Below the pieces are notes generated by a model, which saw nothing but the letters and a program-made list of their open reading frames with translations, made no database searches and was not told the DNA's origin. Made by a program: the position numbers and the translations under genes. DNA of 64,000 nt from Ignelater luminosus (Eukaryota > Arthropoda > Insecta > Coleoptera > Elateridae): the NCBI GenBank assembly GCA_011009095.1, contig VTPC01004662.1:38671-102670 (forward strand), written 5' to 3'. Of this stretch, positions 21,915-34,017 are shown in pieces (within the stretch, counting starts at the first letter, position 1; every line of letters begins with the position of its first letter).

Positions 21915-22700
21915 TATTGAGTTTCTATTAGTATTTTTGCTTTTGTTTTGTGCAAAGCATAGAAGTGATCTTATAATGTTTTTTAAGCAGTAGTCTAAAT
22001 GTCCCGTAAATAGAAATAGCTTTGTTTTTATGACTACCTTTTTATCACTAAACTGATTGGGTTAACCTTAGATGATTTTTTGTCAAAACAAATTTTGTTT
22101 ACTTTCTGATGACTTCCTTTGCAGCTTCCTAGTTGTTTCTTTTTCTAGTTTCATCTGCGAAAATAAAAATCAAATTTCAGTAGCTGACCTAAGTATTAAT
22201 AAAATTCTTTTAGCCTTCAAAGAAGCGTTTGCTTACCACAAGACAAAATAAATGAGAAACTAATTAGTCATAAACTTTTGGGCACAGTTAACTCTTAGAT
22301 TGTAGATTATAAATGGGCAAAACAGAGAAGGGAAGAAAATAGAACATATAAGATAACTGTTCTTCAAACTAGTTATTTTTCTGCATATTTAATTAGGACT
22401 GCAAGGGTACCGTCATTATGTAGACTGTATCAGCGACAGTATATCTTAACAACACCCTTTAATATCAAAAATAGTTACGCCAGACTGTCGGTTGTTGCGT
22501 TTCTTTCGTTTTAGTTCAAACCTGTACAAATAGACCTATAAGACACAAGACACTTCAAAATATCTGAACCACATTCCACAATGTTTCAGTCGTATAAATG
22601 CAAAACCCCACAAGTTTAGAGAAATAAAATTCGAGATAATAAAGATAAACTCGTATTGTAGAAAATAAGTTTAATTTTGCATTATGTAACACACATAAGT
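21915..22700. other. Gene-free spacer
   Basis: AT-rich; no gene or repeat recognised. Confidence 0.4.
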
Positions 22701-22715
22701 CTTATTATCTCAGTT

Positions 22716-23642
22716 CTAAATACCAAAATCAACTGTTTCTTTTTCACAGTCTTCCTCTTCTTTAGTTACTTGCCCTCCTTCTAACGCATTTTGGAAACCG
22801 TCTCTAAAAAAGGCTAAGGCATTTTTCATACCACATTCTTATCCAAAATGCTTTTTTTAAAAGTTTTGCAATACTTTTGTTCTTATCCTTAATAGGTACT
22901 CCAATATGTAAGAGCCTTGAGTTTATCTGAGAAATGTTTTTCACCATTTCTATAAAGCGTTTCACATCTTACAAATGGAGCACCGCGTTGTCCCTTAACA
23001 ATAATTATTCTTTTTGAAGGTTTTAACTTAAAATGTTAGTAACCTTCCCCATTACTCTCCATTATATCATTGTATACCCTTCAGAGTTTAATGGTAAATA
23101 ATTCAGCAGGCATATAGATTTTGTTAAAAGTTTTCGACCGGCAATAATTAATGAGATTCTGCACATTTGAGATATTCAATAAACTGTTTTATAGCTTGTC
23201 TTTTACCATCATTCTTATGCCCAACGCGGTCGCCACCTTTTCTTTCAACAGGTATAAGTGACTATTCCTTTATGCTTTTGCAATATTCATAATTATACTT
23301 TTTCTTAATGTCCAAGGTACCTTGGAACGCCTTTCTGCTTACAAGAATCATCAAGCCATCATTTCTCTTAACTTTATGACGTAGAATGTAAAATTTAGGT
23401 TTATTTCTATCTTCCCTTCGTTTTCTATGCCTTTTTGAATTTTTTGAGTTACAATGACGTAAAATCAACTTATCTTGTCCTCTGTTTTCCTTGTTCTTGT
23501 AAAGGACTGCGTGAAATTCTTTCACATTTGTCATGGAAAGCTCAGATATGCACTGAAATACCTGGTATGGTTTTCCACCATGACCACAACTATAATATAC
23601 AGGCAAACTAGTAGTAGCATATCTAAAAAAGAATAAGTTCAT
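22716..23642 (-). pseudogene. Second DUF7869-type transposon protein relic
   Basis: The N-terminal part (23642-23262) shows the family's usual order: a basic stretch (RHRKRREDRNKPKFYILRH) before a region in the style of VCK...FL, here LVSRKAFQGTLDIKKK. Lower on the minus strand, in shifting frames, come DRVGHKNDGKRQAIKQF, SHYCRSKTFNKIYMPAE and then a C-terminal block (KPSKRIIIVKGQRGAP, KLKALTYWST). The central catalytic part is missing, so the copy has an internal deletion plus stops. It differs clearly in sequence from the copy at 1.8-3.8 kb. The family call rests on remembered motifs. Confidence 0.55.
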
Positions 23643-23699
23643 ATAAATTACACTTAAAGTTCGTCTTAGGCGGTCGTTATTACTAATTAAAATATTGCT

Positions 23700-25455
23700 T
23701 TACAAGTAACCAATTGACAACCTACCTTGTACGTCTTGCTTTATACCGTTAGGTTTTTAATTTACATCTCTTTCTAGCCTTATTGTCATCGCATTGTGTA
23801 ATGTATGTACATCAATTGATTGGGATTATTTAATCTTTCCATGGTATATGCTGCAAATTGTTGTTAATAATCACAAAACAATATTATTTTTATTATAGAA
23901 TCCACACAAAAATTCACTACGGATCTGTAGGCTTTTGAATTTTTAACCTTCTGATGTATTCCACTCATTTATGAAAAAATTGTGACCTGTTGGGTTTTGC
24001 ATTTAGGCGATTGATGTGTGTCCATTAGATACTAATAAATACATGTTTTGTTGTACTTATATAGAAGCTTTAGCTATAGTAACCACATTGCCTTTTTAGC
24101 TGAGAAAGGAATTTAATTCACGTAGCAGATCTTGGAACACTTTTACACGGGCTTATTGTTTTTGATTTACAACTAGTGCAAAAACAACCTGGTGAAAACG
24201 TTTGAAGATCTGCTGTGCAAATACCGTGCGGTAAGAGAATCACTCGTCTAAAATGGCACTTAGTTCATTTATACAGTTATTACTCTAGTAAATTAATATA
24301 CGTAGACTTAATAATTTCAAAACTTTGATAATGAAGACTTCGTTCCGGAAGAATTAATCTTCCAGGCTCAATCTGCAGCATGGAAATTTTTGCCAAGATA
24401 TCAAATTGTCGTTCTGCACAACTTTATATAAACTCTGTTTCTTTTTTTTTATAGACGCTAAATGCCGAATTGCAGGCTATAAATGTATGTACAAATGGAA
24501 CAGTCCTTCCAGGTTTCAAAACCATGGTACAGGGTTAGGCAACTCTGGGGTCACAATCAAAACAAGAAAATCAATCTATTTTTCGGCGCAATATTACTTG
24601 CTTTTTAAATTTTCTGAGCTGGGCTCGCGACAAAGACATCTGCAGTATTTAAAGTTGTTTCCACGTTTATTCCATCACATAGGTATGTATTTACTCAGTC
24701 CTAGATAAATGCTGTTTTATTGGCATTATTTTCCAAAACAACTTTTTGGGTAATAGTGACTAGACTAGAGGTTTTTCTTAAAGATCATTATAAGATTTAT
24801 CTTGATCTTTTCTTTAGGCTTAGAAATTTTTGTATTTTTTTTTTAAATCCCTACATCTACTAGACATTTAGTCAAAAATCCATCAATACTTTTGCTGGTA
24901 AAGAATCCTTAGGCTGAGGGAATTATCCTTCAACCTGGCAACGCTGACATCCACAAAACCGAACTGACAGCACGTGCGCGCTGTAAACGCAGGCAAGTAG
25001 CTTTTTGAACAATTTCTATATGAAGAAGTTGTTAATGAAGGTTAGTATAGGTATAACGCAAAAAGTCTTTAGTAGTTTTTTATTTGTCATCTGAACTGTC
25101 CTCTGATAATGACAATAATTTTGCATATAAGGATAATGTAGCAATGTTGACAACGCCATTATTGTTTTTGTCTTGAATTACACAATTGCACTCACTGCTC
25201 TATCACCTTGCAAGATCTATTGCTATCTCCTTGAGACAGAGCAACAAATCTTGCACGCAGTGCACAATTGCGTCGAACTGTCACAGAATCGAATGTCAAA
25301 TTCTGAAAAAGAACATCTGCATGAAACAGAATCGAGATACTTTTGTCTTTGAGATTACTCTCGATGCAAGAAGGGCAGTAGAATCGAAAACGACATAAGT
25401 CAGTTATGTTACCTTCGTTCATTGTGTTTGACAAAATCTGTTTAGCAACTGTTAC
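23700..25455. other. Gene-free spacer before the BEL element
   Basis: Short frames only (plus 24406-24708, both strands about 25186-25434); none recognised. No repeat seen. Confidence 0.4.
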
Positions 25456-25459
25456 GACG

Positions 25460-25626
25460 ACGTAATGGACTGTAAATATTGGCTTATTCTTTCAATTAAA
25501 AACTACAACCTTCCATTAAGAATATAATTTGTAATTTTTACATTTGCCATTTTTTGTTACATCAACAACAACATAGCAACAATAAACAAAAACAAACTTA
25601 TCTGTTTTAAATTCATTAACAAAAAA
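25460..25626 (-). repeat. BEL 3' LTR, shared segment
   Basis: About 166 bp shared with 30990-31155 (ACGTAATGGACTGTAAATAT at one edge). The true LTR probably extends to about 25670, beside the purine tract. Confidence 0.75.
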
Positions 25627-25717
25627 GGGGCACTAAATTTAAATTCTCATAACAAATTAAACATACTCCCCCGCGTTGAACAATTGTTCAACACAACAAC
25701 AATAAAGTACATAAATC

Positions 25718-27212
25718 CTACAATATCCTTGAATCATTGTAGCACAATAACAATGTAAAACAAAATATGTAAGTATAATAATAATGAACAAATGGTAAGT
25801 ATAAATGTTCTGATAATATGCAAAGTAAACATAAATAATTAACTGGAAGTGAGCTCCATTTGTTTCTTCTTTGAATACTGGAAAAGTATTCCCTTGACCA
25901 AGCTGTCCGAAAATCTTGATTCATGTTTTGTAGCAGCTGTAGCCGCGATAACTTATTAAATTTCATTTCAGATAAATCAGGATCTGGTGCCAATATTAAA
26001 GGTTTGCCAATTAAAAAATGAGATGGTGTCAATGGCAAGAAATCGTTCGGGTCTGATGATAACGAATACATAGGTCTGGAATTGAGGATGACTTCTATTG
26101 GAACCAATACAGTATGACATTCCTCATAAGTTAAATGTGTATGACCTATTACTCTTCATAAATGATGCTTGCAACTTTTTATTGCTAATTCCCAGATGCC
26201 TCCAAAATGAGGGGCTCTTGGAGGAATCAATTTCCAATTAATATGATCATTTGCACAAATGTCAGCAATTTGATCTTTAGATCTAGTCAAAAATTTATAT
26301 AAAACCTTTAATTCCTTTTGTGCACCTACAAAACGTAGTTGCATTATCTGAATGAATACAAGATGGCTTACCTTTTCTTGCACAAAATCGTCTAAGAGTA
26401 GCTATAAATGAATCTGTGGTTAGGTCTCTTACAATTTCTAAATGAATGGCTTTGGTAATAAAACATATAAAACTACAAATATATATGCTTTATATAATTT
26501 ACAACCTTGCCCTTTTTTATCTTTAAGATAGAATGGACCACCATAATCAATTCCAGTATTATAAAATGGACTTGTTATTGTAACCCTATCTTCTGGTAAA
26601 TTAGACATTATAGTACTCATAGGTTGAGGTTTAAATTTATAACAGGTAACACAATGTCTGGTAACTCGTTTTACTGCATTCATACCAGAAGTAGGCCAAT
26701 ATGTCTGCCTAATAGTAGCAAGAAGCAACTGTGGACCAGCATGTAACAATTTTTTATGTTCATATTCAATAATTAATCTAGTAAAAGGATGCTTTCCATT
26801 CAACAGAATAGGATGTTTTGAGTTAAAACCCAAGTGTGAGTAATGTAATCTACCCCCAACACGTAAGATTCCATACTCATCTACAAAAGGTGCTAAAGAA
26901 ATAAGTTTATTATGCTTTGGTAAAGTCTTATGATAATTTTAACTCATTAGAAAACGTTTCAGTTTGATATATCTTTGTTAATACATTAGAAGATTTAACT
27001 AATTCTTTAACTGTTAAATGTCCTAATTGTCTTTGTTCTTTAGAACATCTCCAATTATAATAAAATTTTAAACAATATGCAACAACCCTTTTTAATTTTA
27101 TCAAATTTGAAAATCTATTGAATAAATCTAAATTATTTAAAACAGCTAAGTATGTTGCAGTAATACTATTATTATCTAATGTAGCTAACCATTCATTACT
27201 ATTTGATTTCAA
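25718..27212 (-). pseudogene. BEL integrase and DUF5641 tail
   Basis: Pieces: a spacer frame (27212-26928); an H2C2-type finger with HCVTCYKFKP and the integrase first Asp in NTGIDYGGPFYLKDK (26833-26438); a third-Glu region with PPRAPHFGGIWELAIKS (26383-26156); and the DUF5641 end with EVILNSRPMYSLSSDPNDF, TPSHFLIGKPL and a WSREYFSSIQRRNKW motif (26107-25718). The second Asp region is disrupted between 26438 and 26383. Stops separate the parts. Confidence 0.8.
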
Positions 27213-27227
27213 AAATTCTGGGCCAAA

Positions 27228-27971
27228 CTACCAAAGATCACAATGAACTATCAAATTTGGAAGTAAGCCTCTAGTTGCTATATCAGCAGGATTATTCTTA
27301 GTATTGACATAAGACCAAATATAATCCTGTGACAATTTCTGAATTTCAGCTACTCGATTTGTTTCAGATCGTGGAAGCAATTTTGGATTAGTTTTTATCC
27401 AAGCAAGAACTATTTGTGAATCACTCCACATAAAACAGTTTAAACCTTTCAATGTAAAGGCATTTATAATTCTATTTGTCAATCGTACTAACAAAAGAGC
27501 TCCAGACAATTCTGGTTTTTGTACAGTCAACTTCTGCTTTAATGGAGAAACTTTTGTCTTTGAACTAATTAAATAAGCATGTACATTTCCATAATTATCA
27601 ATACTACGTAGATAAACTGAAGCAGCATATGCCACACATATGGCATCACAAAATCCATGAATTTCTACAATTGTAGCATTTTTACAAACAACATGTCTTG
27701 TTACCTTTAGTTGATTTAAAGAAACTTAATTATCTTTAAATTTTTACCATATTAGTTCTAAATCAGCAGGAACACGCTCATCCCAAGTATGTTTTAATGA
27801 CCATAACTTTTGTGTCAATATTTTAATTAAAATAATACACGGAATGACAAGTCCCAGAGGATTAAATAATTTTGAAATACTAGACAGAATTGTTCTTTTG
27901 GACACAATATTAACTTCTGTAAAATCGTTAACAGAAAATGACATACTATCTGATATGCGATTCCATGTCAT
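27228..27971 (-). pseudogene. BEL thumb/RNase H region
   Basis: Two frames: 27971-27744 (ISKLFNPLGLVIPCIILIK, the stretch after the RT palm) and 27635-27228, an RNase H-like domain with MAYAASVYLRS, the acidic KPELSGALLL, and WSDSQIVLAWIKT, then NPADIATRGLLP. A short break near 27640-27740 separates them. Confidence 0.78.
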
Positions 27972-28104
27972 TCCTAATGTTTTAATAGTTTCATCAGTGT
28001 TAAATAATAATTCAGTTTTATGATTAACATGATCTCGTTTTGCTAGAATATTATTACTGTTACTAGACTACTTACGTAGTGGAAATCCTGCATCATTTAA
28101 GATT

Positions 28105-28614
28105 TTAGAAAGCTCTGTTACATACTTTTACAGCTTCTTCTTTTGTGTCAAACCCAGTAATTAAATTTTCTACATAAAAGTCTTTTGCAATAACATGTGA
28201 AGCTTGAGGATAAGTATCCTGAGCATCTATCGATACTTGTTTTAAAGAACGAATGGCCAAATATGGTGCGGATTTAGTACCATATGTAACGGTTTTTAAA
28301 GTATAAACTAATAGAGGTTCGTCGGGGTTGGATCTCCAAAATATTTGTTGCAATGAACAATCATCCGGATGTACTAAAACCTGCCTGTACATCTTTGTGA
28401 TATCAGCGCATACTACGAATTCATATTGCCTGAATCTAATTAATAGATCTGTAATATCATTCTGACATGCTGGGTCTTTGAACTGGATGTCATTTAGAGA
28501 TAACCCTGAGTCAGTGACAGCAGACCCATTAAAAACAACTCTTAACTTAGTAGTTTTGCTATCTGGTCGTAATACACCGTGATGTGGTAAAAAATATAAA
28601 TTCATTTTTGAACT
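28105..28614 (-). pseudogene. BEL reverse transcriptase core, YVDD lost
   Basis: From the gap: YFLPHHGVLRPDSKTTKLRV, VVFNGSA, VCADITKMYRQVLVHPDD, FWRSNPDEPLLVYTLKTVTYG and SAPYLAIRSL, all family hallmarks. The catalytic box expected as FYVDD reads FYVENLITG, so both catalytic Asp are replaced by Glu and Asn. With this change reverse transcription should fail. The frame ends at a stop soon after. Confidence 0.82.
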
Positions 28615-28714
28615 NNNNNNNNNNNNNNNNNNNNNNNNNNNNNNNNNNNNNNNNNNNNNNNNNNNNNNNNNNNNNNNNNNNNNNNNNNNNNNNNNNNNNN
28701 NNNNNNNNNNNNNN
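28615..28714. other. Assembly gap of 100 N
   Basis: Exactly 100 unknown bases, a usual fixed-size placeholder, inside the BEL reverse transcriptase. The flanking protein blocks (ELSKFGNDIEI and SSKMNLYFLPHH) normally lie close together, so the true gap may be much smaller. Confidence 0.95.
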
Positions 28715-29785
28715 TATCTCAATATCATTTCCAAATTTAGAAAGTTCCATATGCCCTAGATTAATGTATTCTTCCATAAACTTAATATAAGCATTCTTTA
28801 ATTGCACATTTTGATTTAATTTACGTTCTAAATTTAGGAATCTCTTCATCGCCATTTGTTTTGAATCACCTAACTGATTACGTTGAATCTTTAAAGGAAT
28901 TCTTACCACAAACCGGCCCTCACTGTTTCGTGAATAAGTTTCAACAATATATGATTCACATAACTTGTCTTCATCTTTCTTGAAGGACAAATTAGAATCA
29001 ACCTCTGCAATCTCCCAAAATTTACTAAGATCTCTATCTAACTCTTCATTTGTAATTTTAATAAAATTACAGTATGTTTTAACCATTCTTTGATTTACAG
29101 TGCCCGATACTATTCAACCTAACGCAGTGTTTTGTAAAATGGGCATGTTTTTTCCTATCTTAAGACTTTCAGTTCTCGATAAATCCCAAAACAATTCAGA
29201 ACCTATTAAGAGATCAATATCATCTGAAATATTAAACTTGTTATCTGCTAAATTAGTGTTTTGTGGAATCTTCCACGAAGAAATATCTATATTCTTCACT
29301 GGTAATCTATCTGTAATTTTGGCAGGTACAATTAAGCAAGTGATTTCTGTTTTAAAATCTGAAACTCTTGATTTAATTGCTAAATTGCAGGTATAATTTA
29401 ATTCAGTTCCTACTTGATTGATTCCTACAATGGAAACTTGTGCCTTTTTCTGAGGCAAATTTAACTTATTTGCAAATCTGCTAGTTATCAGATTTGACAT
29501 TGAACCGCTATCTAAAATAGCTCTACATCTATGGTAATTACCATACTTATCTGCTACCAAAATTATAGCAGTTGACAATAATACAACATTATTTACATGT
29601 TGACTTGAAATTAAGGAAACCTGCATATCATTGCCATCTATGATACCCTGATCATCTTTATTAGATGCTACCATTGGTACATCATTCTTTTCATTATGCA
29701 ACAATAAATTATGTTTCTTTGAACATTTTTCGCAAGCCTTTGATCTACATTTTGCAACCCAGTGCCCATAACAAAGACAATTCAA
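28715..29785 (-). pseudogene. BEL zinc knuckle, A17 protease and pol N-part
   Basis: A Cys-rich knuckle (CLCYGHWVAKCRSKACEKC) precedes an aspartic protease with the active motif AILDSGSMSNLI and the strand DIDLLIGSELFWD, typical of peptidase A17. A stop (TAA at about 29089, frame change near 29100-29114) separates it from the next block, WEIAEVDSNLSFKKDE to ELSKFGNDIEI, which is the linker before reverse transcriptase. The N gap cuts it there. Confidence 0.8.
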
Positions 29786-29819
29786 ACACAGTTTTAATTC
29801 TTTAACCTTTGCTAATCGT

Positions 29820-30903
29820 TCAGCTATACCTAAATTTAAAAATTCTCTGCATTGTGTTATTATATGACTGTTTACAAAAATTACAAGTTTTATTCTTTTG
29901 TTGTTTTGTTCCTAACAATGTCGCTGTCTTTCTATTATCAATTTTACAAGTTTCTTTTGTTTTTGAATGATTTAATTCCAAAGTTTCAAGAAAATCTGAC
30001 CTATTGTTCAGAAATGTTTTTAAATTATCTAATGTGGGACTGTCCATTAATCCTTTATCTTTTTCCCATTCTTTTATTGAATTTGGGTCAAGTTTTGTGT
30101 AAATTAGATATATTAAAATGGATCACACTGTTTTACAGGTTGCTCTAGTGCTTCTAAAGCCCTCAAATGTTTGAACACAATATCTACTAAACTTCTAATC
30201 ATACGAGCTGATTCCTTAGTTGCAGCTTCTACCTCTACTATTGACTTAATATTATTTTGAATTAAAAGTCTTTTATTGTTGTATCTTTCACAAAGTAAAT
30301 TCCAAGCTAAATTATAATTTTGTGATGTAAAATCAATAGATTGTATTACATTTAATGCATCACCATGCAGTGAAGCTTTCAAATAGTGAAATTTTTGAAT
30401 ACTTACTATTGAATGATTGTTATGAATCAGTAATTCGAAAGTATCTTTAAATTCCAACCATTCATTAAAATTACCTCCAAATTTTGGAAGGTGTATTATA
30501 GGTAGCTTAATTGGTTGCATGAAAGATTCCTGCATACCTTGGTGCATGCTTGCCGGGATTGAATGTTTCAAAGTAGTACCTTCTAAAATTAAATGCTTGT
30601 CACTACTTGACTTTGGAATATGTTTTTCCACAAGGGTTTTACCTAAAACTACATTTTTTACATAAATGTCATAATAACTAGAACGTAACTTATGCTGTTT
30701 CTGAAGTTTATCATCTGCTACTAAGCATTCAGTATTAATTGAACATCTTCAAATTCTAGCCTAACTGACAATTCATAGATACTCTTTTCAATATCAATAT
30801 CTTTTGCTAGCTCATCTTGTATTTTTACTAAATATTGAGAAAATCTATCTAACTTATATTTTATTACTTCCCTTTTACGTAATAATCTTTGATCTTCTGA
30901 CAT
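29820..30903 (-). pseudogene. BEL gag (DUF1759) with frameshifts
   Basis: Starts at MSEDQRLLRKREVIKYK with a helical N-terminal part. A one-base shift near 30730 leads into LVADDKLQKQHKLRSSYYDIY and then the DUF1759 core (IHLPKFGGNFNEWLEFKDTF; KFHYLKASLHGDAL). Further breaks occur near 30113. The product would be the capsid-like structural protein of the BEL particle. It precedes the zinc-knuckle and protease frame, as usual for the family. Confidence 0.8.
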
Positions 30904-30926
30904 TTTAGCAAATGATAAATATTCTT

Positions 30927-30989
30927 CTTTTTTCTAAATCCGGTATAGAAGTACCAAAATGTTTCTAAATCCGGTACAGAAGGACCAAA
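30927..30989. repeat. 31-bp tandem duplication beside the BEL 5' LTR
   Basis: TTTCTAAATCCGGTATAGAA followed by GTACCAAAATG is repeated with small changes as TTTCTAAATCCGGTACAGAA followed by GGACCAAAACG. It lies where the primer binding site should be (minus strand TTTTGGTCCTTCTGTACCGG). Confidence 0.7.
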
Positions 30990-31155
30990 ACGTAATGGAC
31001 TGTAAATATTGGCTTATTCTTTCAATTAAAAACTACAATCTTCCATTAAGAATATAAATTGTAATTTTTACATTTGCCATTTTTTTTACATCAACAACAA
31101 CATAGCAACAATAAACAAAAACAAACTTATCTGTATTAAATTCATTAACAAAAAA
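30990..31155 (-). repeat. BEL 5' LTR, truncated
   Basis: Matches 25460-25626 with five differences by hand count. About 45 bases present in the other LTR are absent here. Confidence 0.75.
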
Positions 31156-31278
31156 TAGATAATACTAATACCTTTTTACTAACAACTTTATTAGTTAATT
31201 ATTATTTTTAATTTTTATTAGTTGTTTTGATCATGAATTTGAAATGAAAATAATCATTTGCCATCCTAATATCGCAAA

Positions 31279-31640
31279 ATGAATAGATTTATTAAACGAA
31301 AACATGATGATGAGCGAACTATCAATGATGAAGCAAGTACAAACGGAAGTAGTAATAATTATGCTACTGTAAATTACGACTCATACACGAGATAAAATTA
31401 TACGACGACGAATATTTAAGTTTCGGATTTCCATAAACCGATGTGAAAGACTGTCAAATTCCACAATGTATTGCATGTGGAGAAAAATTGCTGAATAGCT
31501 CAATAGTTTCTGCGAACTTGAAACGCGATTTTAATACCAAGCATGCCAATCTTGCTTTAAAAATTTACATAAAAACCATGATATTTTTTAAACTAAAAAC
31601 CTGAGATTTTTTTCACTTCTTGAACGTATTCTGCAAAAGC
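31279..31640 (+). pseudogene. hAT-type (ZBED5-like) N-terminal relic
   Basis: It starts MNRFIKRKHDDERTIND. After a frameshift near 31390 it reads KLYDDEYLSFGF, then IPQCIACGEKLLNSS and LKRDFNTKHANLALK, which is a BED zinc finger (C-x2-C ... H-x4-H) in the style of ZBED5/FAM200 hAT transposases. Only the first about 110 residues can be followed, with at least two stops, so this is a short fragment. Confidence 0.6.
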
Positions 31641-33570
31641 TACAGAACAGATCTCCGTTAGAAAAATTTAAAAATTGTTAATCTCCACTTTCTTATAAAC
31701 AATCAAAAATTGGTAAAATTTCTTTAGTTAACAAAAGCATAACTAATAAACAAATTGTGGGAAAAATGTTTTTCCAAAGGATTATTGTTCATTCATGTAT
31801 CCCAATAATACCTGAATTTTTTTATTCCTTGATATTTATATTTAATAGGTAAAAAAAAATTTTTTGTCAAAGAGAGCAAACAGCGGGCGCGGCGGCCGGA
31901 TCACGCGTTTTTAGCCCTATTTGCACCTCCAAATTAAAATTATAAATATTGGTGGTATAATTTCGGGAGTTAGGACTTTTTTGTGCAAAATTTCATGCTC
32001 TTTAAGGATCTTTTTTTTGATTTCGGATATTTGCAATATTCTCCGAGATATTTGCAGAAAACGAAACCCCTTTTTTTGTTTTTTACTAATTTGTTTATAA
32101 CTTTTGCAATTTTTTGCGCGAGACTTCGAAATATTCGAAAAGTTTCTAAATGCCATTCCGAATAGAATGACATCTCGATCATAATTTTTGGTAAAGTCAG
32201 GCAAAAAATAGCCGAAATGGAACTTATGAACCGCACTATTAAACTACACAGCCATTATGTTGCATTTGTATTGAAAAGAATGTTTTGGGTGCACCAGGAC
32301 ACAATTAATTTATTTTTAAAGCTCTTACCAAGTGCTAAATCCGTTCTTTGCGATCATCTCAAGTTTGAAACAAAGTAGGTAATTGGAATATTTGTTAGCA
32401 GCTAACATGAATATGTTTAGGGAAGGAAATTTCTGGATGCCTAAAGTTTGCCGACTTCATCCTCTGTAAATTCATGTTTAAAGAAACAACCTTAGTTATT
32501 AGCATAGGTTAAGTTTACATTTCATGCTGGAGCGTTATGTTAGTGTTTAAAGTTTTCCAATGTTTCTGTTGCTGGTCTTAAAGCATTTGCGCGTTTTATC
32601 ACTACAATTTGAATATTATGCTGTTTGGAATTTCGATTTACTCCTAATGCATAAAATTGTAAATTTTTCCAGTAATTACGAAAAATACAATTTCGAGTGA
32701 ACAGGATACTTATAAAAAACATTCATCTTTAAGTAATTTACTATTACTGTTCCATATTCATTCAGCCTTCAAGAATAACCTGTTTTAATGCAATAACATA
32801 TTATTGTTTACAAACATCTTTTATTGTTTCCACGAGCAGATATTACAAAAATAAAATCGCAAAACAAGTTATTTGATATTAATGTGTGTTCGATTTTTCT
32901 GAAAAAATATTGCCTGTCTTTGTATTGCAGACTGGTTTGCTTTGAACTTTTATTTTGTTTTAACAAGGTTGTTCTTGTTTGTGTCAAGAGTATACATTTA
33001 AATGCATTTTATAAAAACACTACTATTTTCATCACCATTCATGTTGATTGACTTGTAGTAATATACCAGCAGTAATTATATATTAAATGCTGTTTAATCA
33101 GACAGAATAGATTAATTATTAACATTTTTGTTTTTTTATATTTAATTACAACTAAAACGATTTACATCTTAAAACTAAGTATTTAATATTTCTTTGCTTT
33201 ACTTTTAACTTACCTGATTTTCATTAAGTTTTGACTTAAGGCTGTTAAGGGCCAGAAAAAACAAACGAGTAAATACATATTAAGAAGCTTTCGGAAACTA
33301 AATCATATTTGCAAAAAAATTTAAATCTCTGTCATGGTCTCGTGCTTAGAGTTCAAAGCAAATCCCCACATCTAAACAAAAAAAATTTAAACAAATAATA
33401 TTTGTGTGCCCAAATCATGACCATGACTTTTTAAGACAAATAAATTAATTGAAAGCTTTTTATGTTTCCTCAAGGTTTTATTAAATTTTTGTTAAAATTG
33501 ATTACAAGTACGTACAATATTAATATTATTGCAGAGAAAACTAATAAAATCTAAGAGTTGCATTCATAGT
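31641..33570. other. Noncoding spacer with a GC-rich patch
   Basis: Short frames only. A GC-rich patch at about 31884-31906 (AGCGGGCGCGGCGGCCGGAT) stands out in AT-rich DNA. Frames opposite 31917-32236 are lysine-rich and look like chance. Confidence 0.4.
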
Positions 33571-34017
33571 TTATCTTCCATTAGGGATTTTCTTGCACCT
33601 ACCAAGACGTTCTAGTCGAACATCTATGTAAAACAACAAAATGTGTAAGATCTTAGAATATCTTCATGTTCATTCGTCCACACTTACTTATACCACAGTT
33701 CTGGGCACATATCAGTTTGTATTTGTTAAAATATGATTCTCCATTTGATCCACACACAGGATCATAGTGCGATAAAGTTCTGCAATCATTTACGCACCTC
33801 TCTAATTCTATTGGAGACAAAACACTATTTGTTTCCAATAAAGACTCAGTGCTCATGTTTTTAAGGTAACGTGAATTAACTCGTTTTGGAAATATAGGAA
33901 CGGTTTGAGAGAATAAGATGATTGCTACAACAAAATAAGAAAAATGAAAATGTACAATGAAATAATATAAAAAGTAGACGTACCAGACAGATAAATAGCC
34001 ACGCTCATAAGCATCAT
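33571..34017 (-). CDS. Kazal-type serine protease inhibitor 2, secreted
   Basis: Three exons are inferred: 34017-33984, 33924-33688 and 33623-33571 (minus strand). Donors are GTACGT and GTAAGT, both introns are in phase 1, and 107 residues are encoded. The signal peptide spans the exon 1/2 junction (MMLMSVAIYLS then AIILFSQTVP). A linker with SLLETNSVLSPIELER precedes a Kazal domain with C-x3-C-x9-C-x14-C-x3-C-x11-C, identical in spacing to the other two genes; the last exon adds the sixth Cys and ends KIPNGR. The inferred P1 residue is Thr. The first intron is only 59 bp. It has the same orientation and plan as Kazal 1 and 3, so the three are paralogues. Confidence 0.85.

Larger units (their letters stand above)
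25460..31155 (-). mobile_element. BEL/Pao LTR retrotransposon, damaged
   Basis: LTR-like repeats at 25460-25626 and 30990-31155 differ at about five positions. Between them on the minus strand lie, in order, gag (DUF1759), a zinc knuckle, an A17-type aspartic protease, reverse transcriptase, RNase H, an H2C2 zinc finger and integrase core, and a DUF5641 tail. The 3' LTR probably begins upstream of the shared part (a CGCGGGGGA purine tract lies at about 25672-25680), so the 5' LTR seems truncated. A 100-N gap lies within pol. Multiple stops and frameshifts make it nonfunctional as read. Confidence 0.88.

Noticed and set aside
28105..29086. Two long minus frames running through the N gap
   Set aside because: The frames depend on an arbitrary 100-N filler, so the joined proteins are not real.
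31917..32236. Overlapping minus frames of 88-95 codons
   Set aside because: Low-complexity Lys/Ile composition, two competing frames and no family motif.
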